This document shows positions 26,795 through 34,784 of a stretch of 64,000 nt of DNA, in pieces; the stretch's first letter is position 1, and each line of letters starts with the position of its first letter. The notes under the pieces are model-generated. The model searched no databases. It was not told the origin of the DNA and worked only from the letters and a program-made list of their open reading frames with translations. A program made the position numbers and the translations under genes. Source of the stretch: DASUPK01 sp963821705 (lineage in GTDB: Bacteria > Actinomycetota > Thermoleophilia > Solirubrobacterales > 70-9); contig CAWGEV010000007.1 in assembly GCA_963821705.1 (NCBI GenBank), forward strand, positions 310,001 through 374,000, written 5' to 3'.

Positions 26795-26905
26795 GTGGAT
26801 CGCGAGCGCGCCAGAGCCACAATCCGCGCGGGCATGGTCGCCGGCAGCCTGGCCCTGCTCATCTTCGCGCTGGCCTTCTACGTCTCGATCCTCTACCTGC
26901 GATGA
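26795..26905 (+). CDS. 36-residue single-helix membrane protein, oxidase small assembly protein-like
   Basis: GTG start at 26795; short basic N-terminus (DRERARATIRAG), one transmembrane helix (SLALLIFALAFYVSILYL), then stop. The layout resembles the small cytochrome oxidase assembly proteins found next to ctaB/ctaG in other bacteria, which are single-helix peptides of 35-50 residues. Its stop overlaps the next ATG (ATGA), so the two are translationally coupled. Assignment rests on size, topology and position, not on a catalytic motif. Confidence 0.65.
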   Translation: MDRERARATIRAGMVAGSLALLIFALAFYVSILYLR

Positions 26906-27141
26906 GCCAGCCCCCCAAGGCAACGGAGTCGATCTACCTGCCCAGGCCGTCGATCCATCCGGCCCTGTTCGCCTTCGGGCTCGCGGCCCTGTTCGTCGGA
27001 CTGTTCGCGTGGTGGCCCTATTCGGTGATCGGCGGGGTGATCGCCCTGCTTCTCGCTGATCGGCTGGCTGCGGAAGAATCGCGCGGAGATCGCGCAGGAT
27101 GCCGCGCCGCCAGCACACCGATACGGCGCCGATTCCGCTAG
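26902..27141 (+). CDS. Small two-helix membrane protein, oxidase subunit IV-like
   Basis: A 79-residue protein: YLPRPSIHPALFAFGLAALF and WWPYSVIGGVIALLLA give two membrane helices. The Pro-rich entry PRPSIHP followed by two helices resembles the small actinobacterial cytochrome c oxidase subunit IV (CtaF-like). The C-terminal 25 residues are Arg/Ala-rich and unconserved, and may be an extension. It is coupled to the preceding 36-residue protein and follows ctaB. Confidence 0.6.
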   Translation: MSQPPKATESIYLPRPSIHPALFAFGLAALFVGLFAWWPYSVIGGVIALLLADRLAAEESRGDRAGCRAASTPIRRRFR

Positions 27142-27198
27142 CCGCCACCAGACCGCCCACTCCTGAGCGAGGGGCGTAGCCCCGAGCGGTTACCTTGG

Positions 27199-27230
27199 GC
27201 GGCCGCCTGTGGCCGCGACCTAATGGCGAG
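27199..27230 (+). repeat. Dispersed intergenic hairpin repeat, copy A
   Basis: GCGGCC GCCTGT GGCCGC hairpin followed by GACCTAATGGCGAG, close to the GATCTGATGGCGAAG tail of the other copies. It lies in the 95-base gap between the small membrane protein and the convergent parallel-beta-helix gene. Confidence 0.6.
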
Positions 27231-27236
27231 GCCGGA

Positions 27237-28834
27237 TTACGAGCGGCACCACGGGTTCCGCGGCACGCCCTTGCACGGGTGCGGCATGTTCTTGAGCTTC
27301 TTGTTCGGAAGCTTGTGCATGACGACCTGCTGGCGCCGCGGGTAGTGGTCGTTCGGGCCGCACGGCGTCCCGAACAGCATCGCGTTGCACTCCACCTGCG
27401 TGACCAGATCGAAGTTCGGGTTGGCCGGCGCGGTCGGCCCGCAGGCCGGGTTCGTCGACTGGAGGTTGGCGGGTGAGGTGCCGTCGGGCAGGGAGTTCCC
27501 GGAGAAACAGTTGATGGGGTTCCCGTCCGTGAACGTGATCTGGCCGATGTCGCCGTTGGTCGCGTTGCCGAAGAACCCGTTCCCCTTGAACGTGTTGTTC
27601 TTCGCCGCATTGCCCCAGTCGTCGTACAGGCACCCCAGCGGCCCGCCCGTCTCAACGCCGCCCTCGCAGTGTGCGACGGGCGGAGGGGTATCCGTGTCGG
27701 GGAAGGGAATGATGAGGAGACCCCACGACCCGTTGTGGACGAACTTGTTCTTCATCACGGTGTTGTTGCGGCCGCCCGCGATCGACATCCCGGTGCCAAC
27801 CGGCCCGGCGCCGGCCGCCCCGACCCGCGGCACGTTCGGGTTGTTGTTGTCGTGGACGTAGTTGTGCATGAAGACCCAGCACGAGCTCGTGTGGGTGATC
27901 GAGCTGGTGGCGTTGCCCGGGCAGGCGCCGTTCTGCGGCGAGGGGGCGTCGTCGTTGTTCTGGCTGTTCGTGTCGAAGCCGTCCTGGTTGTTGTCGAACT
28001 CCGAGTTCTTGACGACCAGCCAGCCGCCCGAGTTGGTGCCCGAGTAGCCGAGCGCGCTGTACTCCGACCAGCTGTGGTCGAGCACCTGGTTGCAGGACTG
28101 CTGACAGGCCCCGATGTAGTAGCCCGAGTCGCTGAAGTTGCTGGCGTAGGTCTGGAACCACTTGCCGCTGCCGCTCGCGTTGCTGGAGAAGATCCCGTAC
28201 CCGGCCGCAGTCGAGTCGCCGCCGTAATAGGTCGAGGTGGCGCTCAGGTAGGAGCCCTTGAACGAGCCCATGCCGATCTGGCCTGAGCCGTCGCCGCCGT
28301 TCCACCAGAGCTCGTTGCCCTGGCCGCTGCTCCCCGCGAGGAAGTTGCAGACGGTGAGGTTGTCGATCCGGGTGTGGTTCGCCTTCCAGACGACGATCCC
28401 GTTGCGGCCCTGTGGCGCCGCCGGGCCTGTTGACGCCGAAGTCCTGGACTGCCGGGTCGGAGCTGCAGTGCTTGCCCTTGTGCGGCAGGGTGCCGTCGAC
28501 GATCACCTTCTTGCGGCTCATCCCGCGGAGGTGCAGGCCCTTCTTGGTGATCAGGACGCCGGCGGGCGGCGGAGCGCCCTCGCTCGCCGGTCCCGGTGAC
28601 CTGGTCGTAGCTCTCGTGGTAATCGCCGGGGCCGACGAGGATCCAGTCACCGGGCCTGGCCTTGTTGACGGCGGCCTGGATCGACTTGAACTTGCCCTTG
28701 ATCCCCTTGTAGGTGCCGACACGGAGGACGCGCCCGCCCTTGTCGGCCGCGGCCGGCGTCGAGGCGAACACGGCGAGCGACAGAGAGAGCAGGAGAAGAA
28801 TCGGAAGAAGACGAAGCGCCCGGTGTCCAGCCAT
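27237..28834 (-). pseudogene. Secreted parallel beta-helix (pectate-lyase-like) protein, two frameshifts
   Basis: The gene begins at an ATG at 28834 with AGGAGGG upstream and a signal peptide (LLPILLLLSLSLAVFASTPA), then YKGIKGKFKSIQAAVNKARP and a GDWILVGPGDYHE strand typical of right-handed beta-helix proteins. At the GGG of 28592-28594 and again at the GGG of 28408-28410 (both on the minus strand) one extra G changes the frame. Removing one G at each place restores one continuous protein of about 530 residues through LITKKGLHLRGMSRKKVIVD, NGIVVWKANHTRIDNLTV and NNTFKGNGFFGN to the end. The C-terminal part is Asn-rich with NNPNVPRV-type rungs. Extracellular polysaccharide binding or lysis is a guess. 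The indels may be read errors. Confidence 0.78.
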
Positions 28835-28946
28835 GTCGGTTTTCCCTCCTATCCCCGAGCCGGTTCCGCGGACCACGACCCCGACGCGAGTTCTTGTTGT
28901 CCCACGGGCACCCTACTACCAACTCCGCGAGGAGGCCTGACGCGCC

Positions 28947-29348
28947 CTAGGGCGGGCTCATCGAGGCAGTGGCACCGATCTGCGTCCAGCAGCGGACGAT
29001 GTCGCGCATGGAGAGCACTCCGACCAGCTCGCCGTGGTCCACGACGACCAGGTGCCGGATCCCTCTGCGGACCATCTCCTCGGCGGCCTGCTCGAGGCTC
29101 CAGTCCGGAGCGGCGGAGATGACGCTTTCGCTCATGTGATCGGCGACCTTCTCCTTGTCGGGATCCTTCCCGGTCCCGACCGCGTTGAGAAGGTCTCGCT
29201 CGGTGATGATGCGCGGCGCCGGGGACTCGTCGTCGAAGACGAGGGCGGCCCCGGTGCCCTTCTCGGTCATCTTGGTCGCGGTCTCCCTCAGCGTGTGGCC
29301 GGGGCCTACCGCCAGGACCACGCTCGACATGCCCTCGCGAACCTGCAC
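28947..29348 (-). CDS. Two-CBS-domain protein
   Basis: A 133-residue protein consisting of two CBS motifs (about 5-60 and 72-125): RETATKMTEKGTGAALVFDD with IITERDLLNAVG, and LEQAAEEMVRRGIRHLVVVD with GVLSMRDIVRCW. Such stand-alone pairs bind adenine nucleotides and act as energy sensors or regulators. GTG start with GAGGAG upstream. It is divergent from the diheme cytochrome gene. Confidence 0.9.
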   Translation of the reverse strand: MQVREGMSSVVLAVGPGHTLRETATKMTEKGTGAALVFDDESPAPRIITERDLLNAVGTGKDPDKEKVADHMSESVISAAPDWSLEQAAEEMVRRGIRHLVVVDHGELVGVLSMRDIVRCWTQIGATASMSPP

Positions 29349-29436
29349 TGGATCTCCTCTCCGCGGGTCGCCTTAGTGCCGTTCGGCGCAAGCTTATCCC
29401 ACGCCTGGGCGGCGGGTGGGCGCTTCCCCGTCGACA

Positions 29437-29442
29437 GATAGG
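29437..29442 (+). promoter_or_regulatory. Probable -10 box (GATAGG) of the diheme cytochrome gene
   Basis: GATAGG is 12 bases upstream of the ATG at 29455 and is followed by ATTCCCGC, the same spacing sequence seen before the 26795 gene. No Shine-Dalgarno is present. Confidence 0.4.
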
Positions 29443-29454
29443 ATTCCCGCGCTC

Positions 29455-30210
29455 ATGCAGCACCCCAGGGACCACGGACGGGCGATCTGGCTTGTCGCCA
29501 CCGCCGCCGCGACGATCGCGATCGTCGGCCTGACCGGCTGCAACCTCGGGCCGAAGGCGAACCTCGACAAGGGCCAGCAGCTCTTCACGCAGAAGTGCGG
29601 CAGCTGTCACACCCTGGCCGGCGCCGGCACCAACGGCGCAATCGGTCCCAACCTCGACTACGCCTTCAAGCAGGCGCGCGCCAGCGGCATGGACAGCGAC
29701 ACGATCAAGGGCGTCGTCTCGTACCAGATCGCTCACGCCCGCCCCGAGCCGCCCCAGGCGACCGACGTCTACATGCCGCAGAACCTGGTCACTGGCAAGG
29801 ACGCGGAGGATGTCGCCTCCTACGTCGCGAGCGTCGCCGGCGTGCCGGGCATCAAGCCGCCGGTGTTCGCGCCGCCCCAGTTCTTCGCCGCCAACTGCGG
29901 CAGCTGCCACACCCTGGCGCAGGCCGGCACCAGCGGCACCACCGGCCCGAATCTCGACACCGCCCTGAAGAGCATGAGCGCCGCCGAGATCGCCCAGTCG
30001 ATCACCAACCCGAACGCGAAGATCACGCCCGGCTACCCGGCCAACGTCATGCCTCAGAACTTCGGGCAGACCCTCACCCCGCCCCAGCTCCAGCAGCTGG
30101 TCGCCTACCTCCAGCAGGCGACCGGTGGTGGTGGTGGTGGTGGTGGTGGTGGTGGTGGTGGTGGTGGTGGCGGCGGTGGTGGCGGTGGCGGTGGTGGTGG
30201 CAAGAAGTAG
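29455..30210 (+). CDS. Diheme cytochrome c lipoprotein with polyglycine tail
   Basis: A 251-residue exported protein. The signal ends in a lipobox (IVGLTGCN), so it should be membrane-anchored outside the cell. Two cytochrome c domains follow, each with CGSCHTLAGAGT-like heme-binding sites (CxxCH at about residues 48 and 148) and Met ligands probably in VYMPQNL and NVMPQNF. The two halves are similar and look like an internal duplication. The C-terminus is 26 consecutive Gly codons followed by Lys-Lys. It lies between two oxidase modules and is a natural electron donor for the canonical CuA oxidase; this is inferred. Confidence 0.88.
   Translation: MQHPRDHGRAIWLVATAAATIAIVGLTGCNLGPKANLDKGQQLFTQKCGSCHTLAGAGTNGAIGPNLDYAFKQARASGMDSDTIKGVVSYQIAHARPEPPQATDVYMPQNLVTGKDAEDVASYVASVAGVPGIKPPVFAPPQFFAANCGSCHTLAQAGTSGTTGPNLDTALKSMSAAEIAQSITNPNAKITPGYPANVMPQNFGQTLTPPQLQQLVAYLQQATGGGGGGGGGGGGGGGGGGGGGGGGGGKK
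30124..30201 (+). repeat. GGT/GGC trinucleotide tract (26 Gly codons)
   Basis: An in-frame tract of 26 Gly codons, the first 15 or so pure GGT, then mixed GGC/GGT. It is at the 3' end of the diheme cytochrome gene. Such a tract is prone to slippage; a change that is not a multiple of three would alter only the last two residues and the stop. Confidence 0.9.
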
Positions 30211-30254
30211 CCACGTCCCAGGGAGCCGCTCTCGCCGCGATAGGTTCGCGAGCG

Positions 30255-30656
30255 ATGTCTGAGGAGAACGTCGAGACCGTCCGCCGGGGCTTCGAGCACT
30301 TCCGCCGAACCGGAGAGTTCCTCGAGGAGACCACCGCCCCGCACTACGTCTGGGACATGTCCACATTCCGCGGCTGGCCGGAGCAGCAGACCTATGAGGG
30401 CATCGAGGGCGCCCGGGAGTTCATCCGCACCTGGACGGACGCCTGGGAGGAATGGGAGCTCGATCTGGAAGGCCTCTACGACGCGGGCGACAAGGTCGTG
30501 GCGGTGGTTCGCCAACGGGGCCGCTCGAAGAGCACCCAACTGGAGGTCGACATGACCTTCGCCCAGGTGTTCACCGTCGAGGGCGGCAAGGTGACTCGCA
30601 TGCAGATGTACGCGGACCCCGAGGAGGGCCTCGCGGCGGTGGGGCTGTCGAAGTAG
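30255..30656 (+). CDS. SnoaL-like/NTF2-fold protein
   Basis: A 133-residue protein that begins SEENVETVRRGFEHFRRTGE, the first helix of SnoaL-like NTF2-fold proteins, and continues with YEGIEGAREFIRTWTDAWEE and FTVEGGKVTRMQMYADPEEG. These small proteins bind hydrophobic ligands and include isomerases, cyclases and uncharacterised actinobacterial members. No substrate is predicted. GATAGG lies ten bases before the ATG. Confidence 0.85.
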   Translation: MSEENVETVRRGFEHFRRTGEFLEETTAPHYVWDMSTFRGWPEQQTYEGIEGAREFIRTWTDAWEEWELDLEGLYDAGDKVVAVVRQRGRSKSTQLEVDMTFAQVFTVEGGKVTRMQMYADPEEGLAAVGLSK

Positions 30657-30890
30657 CTAGCGCTCCGTGGTGTCGGATCCGTACCGGCGCCAGTCCTGGA
30701 TCAGGCCCCAGGTCCGCCACAGCCCGATCCCCACGAGCACGGCAAGGACGATCACCCCGGCCAGGGAGCCGATCAGGAGGGCGACCGCGATCACGATCGC
30801 CGCGCCCACCCCGAACATGATCAGCACCCTGAACATGTCCGCCTCGTTGCGGAGGGGGTTGCGGGGCGTCTTGGCGGGGCTCTCGTTCAC
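30657..30890 (-). CDS. Small two-helix membrane protein
   Basis: A 77-residue protein from the GTG at 30890. It has a short basic N-terminus, two hydrophobic stretches (FRVLIMFGVGAAIVIAVALL and GVIVLAVLVGIGLW), and a charged C-terminal tail. Its GTG overlaps the stop of the ASCH-like gene (GTGA). No family recognised. Confidence 0.6.
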   Translation of the reverse strand: MNESPAKTPRNPLRNEADMFRVLIMFGVGAAIVIAVALLIGSLAGVIVLAVLVGIGLWRTWGLIQDWRRYGSDTTER

Positions 30891-31194
30891 GGGCCGATCT
30901 TCGCAGGGTCCGTCAGCCTGGGGACTTGGCGAGTTCTTCCGGATATGCCGGAACAATTCGCCAACCAGCCGGCGCTCACCAGCCGAATGAGGTCGACCGC
31001 GGTGAGCTCGATGACCGCCACCGGGTTGTCTTCCGAGTCGAGCACCTCCCGGCGATCGCCGACCGCCGGCAGGTCCTGATCATCCAGAAGCCACTCGGCA
31101 AGCAGTGACGATGTTGCTGTCTTCTCGCCTTCAGGACTGCATCCACCAAGCGGTCCCGCTCGGGCCCGGGGAACGCGAACCGGACCGCCTCCAT
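30887..31194 (-). pseudogene. ASCH-domain protein, frameshifted and shortened
   Basis: An ATG at 31194 starts MEAVRFAFPGPERDRLVDAV, then the frame is lost. The next frame continues with GEKTATSSLLAEWL, LPAVGDRREVLDSEDNPVAV and IELTAVDLIRL, the RNA-binding-like ASCH motif. Adding one G at 31128-31129 restores the join. Normal small ASCH proteins are about 140 residues; this one ends after about 102 with a C-terminal tail that does not fit the family, so more than one lesion may be present. It could also be a read error combined with a natural short form. Confidence 0.6.
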
Positions 31195-31203
31195 GTTGTG
31201 CAG

Positions 31204-31827
31204 CTAGAGGACGTAGACCGTCGTGAAGACGATGATCCACATCACGTCGACGAAGTGCCAGTAGATGCCGGGCACCTCGACGCCGAGGTGGTTCTTCGCG
31301 TCCGGCCCGTAGTGGCCGCGCCAGGCACGAATGTTGGCGATCGCCAGCAGCACCAACCCGATCGTGACGTGCGCGCCGTGGAGGCCGGTGAGGCCGTAGA
31401 AGATCGAGCCGAAGGCGTCGTCGCGTGCACTGAAGCCGATGTGGACGTACTCGTTGAGCTGGATGAACAGGAAGGTCAGGCCCAGCAGGAACGTCGTCGC
31501 CAGCCCCATCTTCATGCCGCGACGGTTGTTCTTCCGGATCGACTCGAGCGCCCAGTGCATCGTGAAGCTCGAGGACACCAGGATCGCGGTGTTCATCCCG
31601 GCGACGGCGACCGGCAGCTCGAAGGGGTGCGGCGGCCACGGCCCGTTGTTGGAGACGACCCGGAGGAAGAAGTACGAGGCGAAGAACGCCCCGAACAGCA
31701 TCACCTCGGAGACGATGAAGAGCAGGATCCCGAGGGTCTGGCGGTCGATCCGCGAGCTCTGGTTCGCCTCCGGCGGATGGGGATGGTGCTCCTCGGCGTG
31801 GCCGACGGAAACTGAGGCGGACTCCAT
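31204..31827 (-). CDS. ctaE: Cytochrome c oxidase subunit III
   Basis: A 207-residue membrane protein of the COX3 family with five main helices. IVSEVMLFGAFFASYFFLRV, LNEYVHIGFSARDDAFGSIF, LTGLHGAHVTIGLVLLA and YWHFVDVMWIIVFTTVYV are diagnostic. The ATG overlaps the stop of the universal-stress-like gene (TGATG). It closes the canonical oxidase operon that runs ctaC-ctaD-usp-ctaE on the minus strand. Confidence 0.93.
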   Translation of the reverse strand: MESASVSVGHAEEHHPHPPEANQSSRIDRQTLGILLFIVSEVMLFGAFFASYFFLRVVSNNGPWPPHPFELPVAVAGMNTAILVSSSFTMHWALESIRKNNRRGMKMGLATTFLLGLTFLFIQLNEYVHIGFSARDDAFGSIFYGLTGLHGAHVTIGLVLLAIANIRAWRGHYGPDAKNHLGVEVPGIYWHFVDVMWIIVFTTVYVL

Positions 31828-32825
31828 CAGGCGGCCTCCCCGGCGCCGACGGCAGCGGGCTCACGCGTCGAAGCTGCGGGCTCGGTGCTGGACTCGATGT
31901 GCTCAACCGGGTTGTCGGTGAGGTGCTGGACCTTCTCGATCAGGCCCTCCTCGAGCCACTTGGACTGCTCGCCCTTCAGGGTGGAGATCAGGATGTCGTC
32001 GATCCGGTAGTGCTCGATCGCGTTCTCGATCGCGTGAAACGGATCGGGGCTCATCGGCTGGCCCGTCGCGTCGATGTCGTTGCGGTACATCTCGGCCAGC
32101 GTCGCCGCGAGCCGGGAGGAGATCTCCTCGCGGCTGATCTGTCCCGAGCGCGGGCAGATGAACGTGTAGCGATGAGGCTTCTCCCGGGCCCGCTCCGCGA
32201 GCCGGTTGACCAGGTCCTTGCTGTTCACGGTCTGGGTCGCCACCACCAGGGTGTGGGTGAGGTCCCAGCGGACCGCGTCGTCGTCGACCCGCACCGGGAT
32301 GTGCTCGACCTTGCCGTAGCGCGCCTTCGCCCATTCGACCAGGTCCTTTCGCGTCAGGCCGAAGCGGGTCTCGTACAGGCAGGAGATCAGGATGTAGTCG
32401 GGCCGGGTGGCTCGCACGGCGTCGTCCAGGGCGAGCGACGGATCGGGGTCCATCACGGCCCCCTCGGAGTCGATGCCGAACTCGCGCAGGACCGCCTGGG
32501 TGACGTCGACACGACTCTGGGCCGCGTCGCGGCGCTCCTCGACGTCGACCAGCTGCCCCACGGCCGGGAGGTTCTGCGGGGCGACGACAGCGAAGTAGTC
32601 CGCGCCCGCGCCCGCGAGCTCGCGACAGGCCGTGAGCAGCTTGCGCCCGCCGGCCACCTCGTTGAGGAAGCAGAGGACCCGCTTGACGCCCTCCCGCGAG
32701 GGCGGCGGGTCCGGGTCGCCGAAGGTCGCGACCTCGCGCTTCGCGATGACCTCCGAAGCGTGCTCCGAGGGGGTGCCGACGTCGGTGATTTCGCCCGTCC
32801 CCCGTGTGGCGGTCTCCTCGGTCAC
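31827..32825 (-). CDS. Tandem universal-stress-like protein inside the oxidase operon
   Basis: A 332-residue soluble protein with two Rossmann-like halves (about 45-165 and 170-300): VKRVLCFLNEVAGGRKLLTA with ATRPDYILISCLYE, and THTLVVATQTVNSKDLVNRL with IDDILISTLKGEQSKWLEEG. The layout matches tandem UspA-like or GABA-permease-associated stress domains; the glycine-rich nucleotide motif of Usp proteins is not complete. The GTG overlaps the ctaD stop and the end overlaps the ctaE start, so its level is tied to the oxidase. It may link oxidase output to energy or stress status; role inferred from position. Confidence 0.75.
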   Translation of the reverse strand: MTEETATRGTGEITDVGTPSEHASEVIAKREVATFGDPDPPPSREGVKRVLCFLNEVAGGRKLLTACRELAGAGADYFAVVAPQNLPAVGQLVDVEERRDAAQSRVDVTQAVLREFGIDSEGAVMDPDPSLALDDAVRATRPDYILISCLYETRFGLTRKDLVEWAKARYGKVEHIPVRVDDDAVRWDLTHTLVVATQTVNSKDLVNRLAERAREKPHRYTFICPRSGQISREEISSRLAATLAEMYRNDIDATGQPMSPDPFHAIENAIEHYRIDDILISTLKGEQSKWLEEGLIEKVQHLTDNPVEHIESSTEPAASTREPAAVGAGEAA

Positions 32826-34738
32826 GTGGGCGCCCCCACCCCGGCTCTCTCGGGCTGTTTGATCTCAGACTCCTCGCCCGGCATGATCACGTGCCTCGCG
32901 CCGGGGACGCCGTACTCGTACGGTCCGCCGACGACGCGCGGGATCTCATCGAAGTTGAAGACCGGCGGAGGCGAGGACACCTGCCACTCGATCGTCTTCG
33001 AGCGCCACGGGTTGGGGCCCGCCTTCGGCCCGTACCGCCAGCTGACGATCATGTTGTAGAGGAAGATCAGCTGCGCGGCCCCGAGCACGAACGCGCAGCA
33101 GGAGATGAAGAGGTTCCAGTCGCCGAAGGTGGCGGCGTAGTCCGCGACGCGACGCGGCATCCCCTCCATCCCGATCCAGTGCATCGGGATGAAGGTGCCG
33201 AGCATGCCGACCAGCGTGAGCCAGAAGTGGATTCGCCCGAGGCGCTCGTCGTACATCCGCCCGGTCATCTTCGGGAACCAGTGGTAGACGCCCGCGAAGA
33301 TCGTGAACACCGAGCCGCCGAAGAGCACGAAGTGGATGTGCGCCACCACGAAGTAGGTGTCCGAGACGTGGATGTCGATCGGGATCATCCCGAGCATCAC
33401 GCCGGAGATGCCGCCGATGGTGAAGGTGGCTATGAAGCCGAGGGCGAACAGCATCGCCGTCGATCTGAGATGGATCACCCCCTCGAACAGGGTCCCCAGC
33501 CAGGAGAAGATCTTGATCCCGGTCGGAACCGCGATCAGCAGGGTGGTGATCATCATCGGCACGCGCAGCCAGCTGAACATCCCCGCCACGAACATGTGGT
33601 GCGCCCAGACCGAGTAGGAGAGCACCACGATCCCGATCAGCGCGAGCGCCATCAGCCGGTAGCCGAAGATCGGCTTGCGCGAGTGGGTCGAGATCACCTC
33701 GCTGACGATCCCGAAGCCCGGCAGCATCATGATGTAGACGGCCGGGTGCGAATAGAACCAGAAGATGTGCTGGTAGCTGATCACGTCCCCGCCGAACGCC
33801 GACTGGAAGAAGTTCGTGTGGAGGGCGCGGTCGAAGAGGACCATGAACTGGACGCCGGCGATGAACGGCGTCGCGGCCACGACCAGCAGCGAGGTCGAGA
33901 GGTTCGCCCAGACGAGCAGCGGCAGGCGCCAGAAGTTCATCCCCGGCGCGCGCATGGTCACGATCGTCACCAGGAAGTTCAGCGCGGTGGCGATCGATGA
34001 GGCCCCGGCGAACTGCACCCCGAGGTTGAAGAAGGACTGCCCCAACGGAGCGCCGGTCGAGAGGGGGGCGTATCCGGTCCAGCCGGCGTCGAAGGCTCCG
34101 CCGGGGCAAGCGAAGCTGCCCACGAAGAGCAGCCCGGCGACCGGCAGCATCCAGTAGCTCAGGGCGTTGAGCCGCGGGAACGCCATGTCCGGCGCGCCGA
34201 TCATCAGCGGCAGGACGTAGTTCGCGATTCCGGCGAAGGCCGGGATCACGAAGACGAAGATCATCAGCGCGGCGTGCGTCGAGAAGAGGCTGTTGAAGGT
34301 GCTCGGGTCGACGATCTGCGTGCCCGGCTGAGCCAGCTCGGCCCGCATGAGCATCGCGATCGCGCCGCCGACGAAGAAGAAGAAGAAGGTCGTGACCAGG
34401 TACTGGATCCCGATCACCTTGTGGTCGGTGTTCACCTTGAAGTAGTCCCGCCAGCTGTAGGCGCCGTGGCTCTCGTGCTCCCGCTCCTTCGGGAACGTGG
34501 GTGCCCCGACGGCCCAGCGGAACCAGTAGTCGAAGCAGCCGATGCCGATCAGGAAGCCGAGGGGCCCAGTGATCGCGGGGACGACCACCTGCGGGTAGCC
34601 GGTCTGCTCGGTCTGGAAGGCCGGCAGCCCGGAGATCTTGCGAAGGATCACCACGAGCGCGAAGCCGAAAGCCGCGGCGAGGATCGTGTAGGTGAGCGCC
34701 CTCCACCAGCCCGGCCGCTTGAAGAGTGCCGCGATCAC
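32822..34738 (-). CDS. ctaD: Cytochrome c oxidase subunit I, YS (A2) type
   Basis: A 638-residue protein with two extra N-terminal helices before the 12-helix core. All canonical ligands are present: STHAALMIF (heme a His), YSHPAVYIMML (CuB His and Tyr), AHHMFVAG (CuB His pair) and VVAHIHFVLF (heme a3 and heme a His). YSHP instead of GHPE marks the A2 family, in which a Tyr-Ser pair replaces the D-channel Glu. The C-terminal tail is hydrophilic. GTG start with GGCAGGA upstream. It is the active oxygen-reducing subunit of this region and the reference for judging the ligand-free paralogue at 23 kb. Confidence 0.95.
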   Translation of the reverse strand: MIAALFKRPGWWRALTYTILAAAFGFALVVILRKISGLPAFQTEQTGYPQVVVPAITGPLGFLIGIGCFDYWFRWAVGAPTFPKEREHESHGAYSWRDYFKVNTDHKVIGIQYLVTTFFFFFVGGAIAMLMRAELAQPGTQIVDPSTFNSLFSTHAALMIFVFVIPAFAGIANYVLPLMIGAPDMAFPRLNALSYWMLPVAGLLFVGSFACPGGAFDAGWTGYAPLSTGAPLGQSFFNLGVQFAGASSIATALNFLVTIVTMRAPGMNFWRLPLLVWANLSTSLLVVAATPFIAGVQFMVLFDRALHTNFFQSAFGGDVISYQHIFWFYSHPAVYIMMLPGFGIVSEVISTHSRKPIFGYRLMALALIGIVVLSYSVWAHHMFVAGMFSWLRVPMMITTLLIAVPTGIKIFSWLGTLFEGVIHLRSTAMLFALGFIATFTIGGISGVMLGMIPIDIHVSDTYFVVAHIHFVLFGGSVFTIFAGVYHWFPKMTGRMYDERLGRIHFWLTLVGMLGTFIPMHWIGMEGMPRRVADYAATFGDWNLFISCCAFVLGAAQLIFLYNMIVSWRYGPKAGPNPWRSKTIEWQVSSPPPVFNFDEIPRVVGGPYEYGVPGARHVIMPGEESEIKQPERAGVGAPT

Positions 34739-34784
34739 TCCTGCCGTCCTTCCATCGAGGTGATTATCTCATTCGTGCCGCCAC

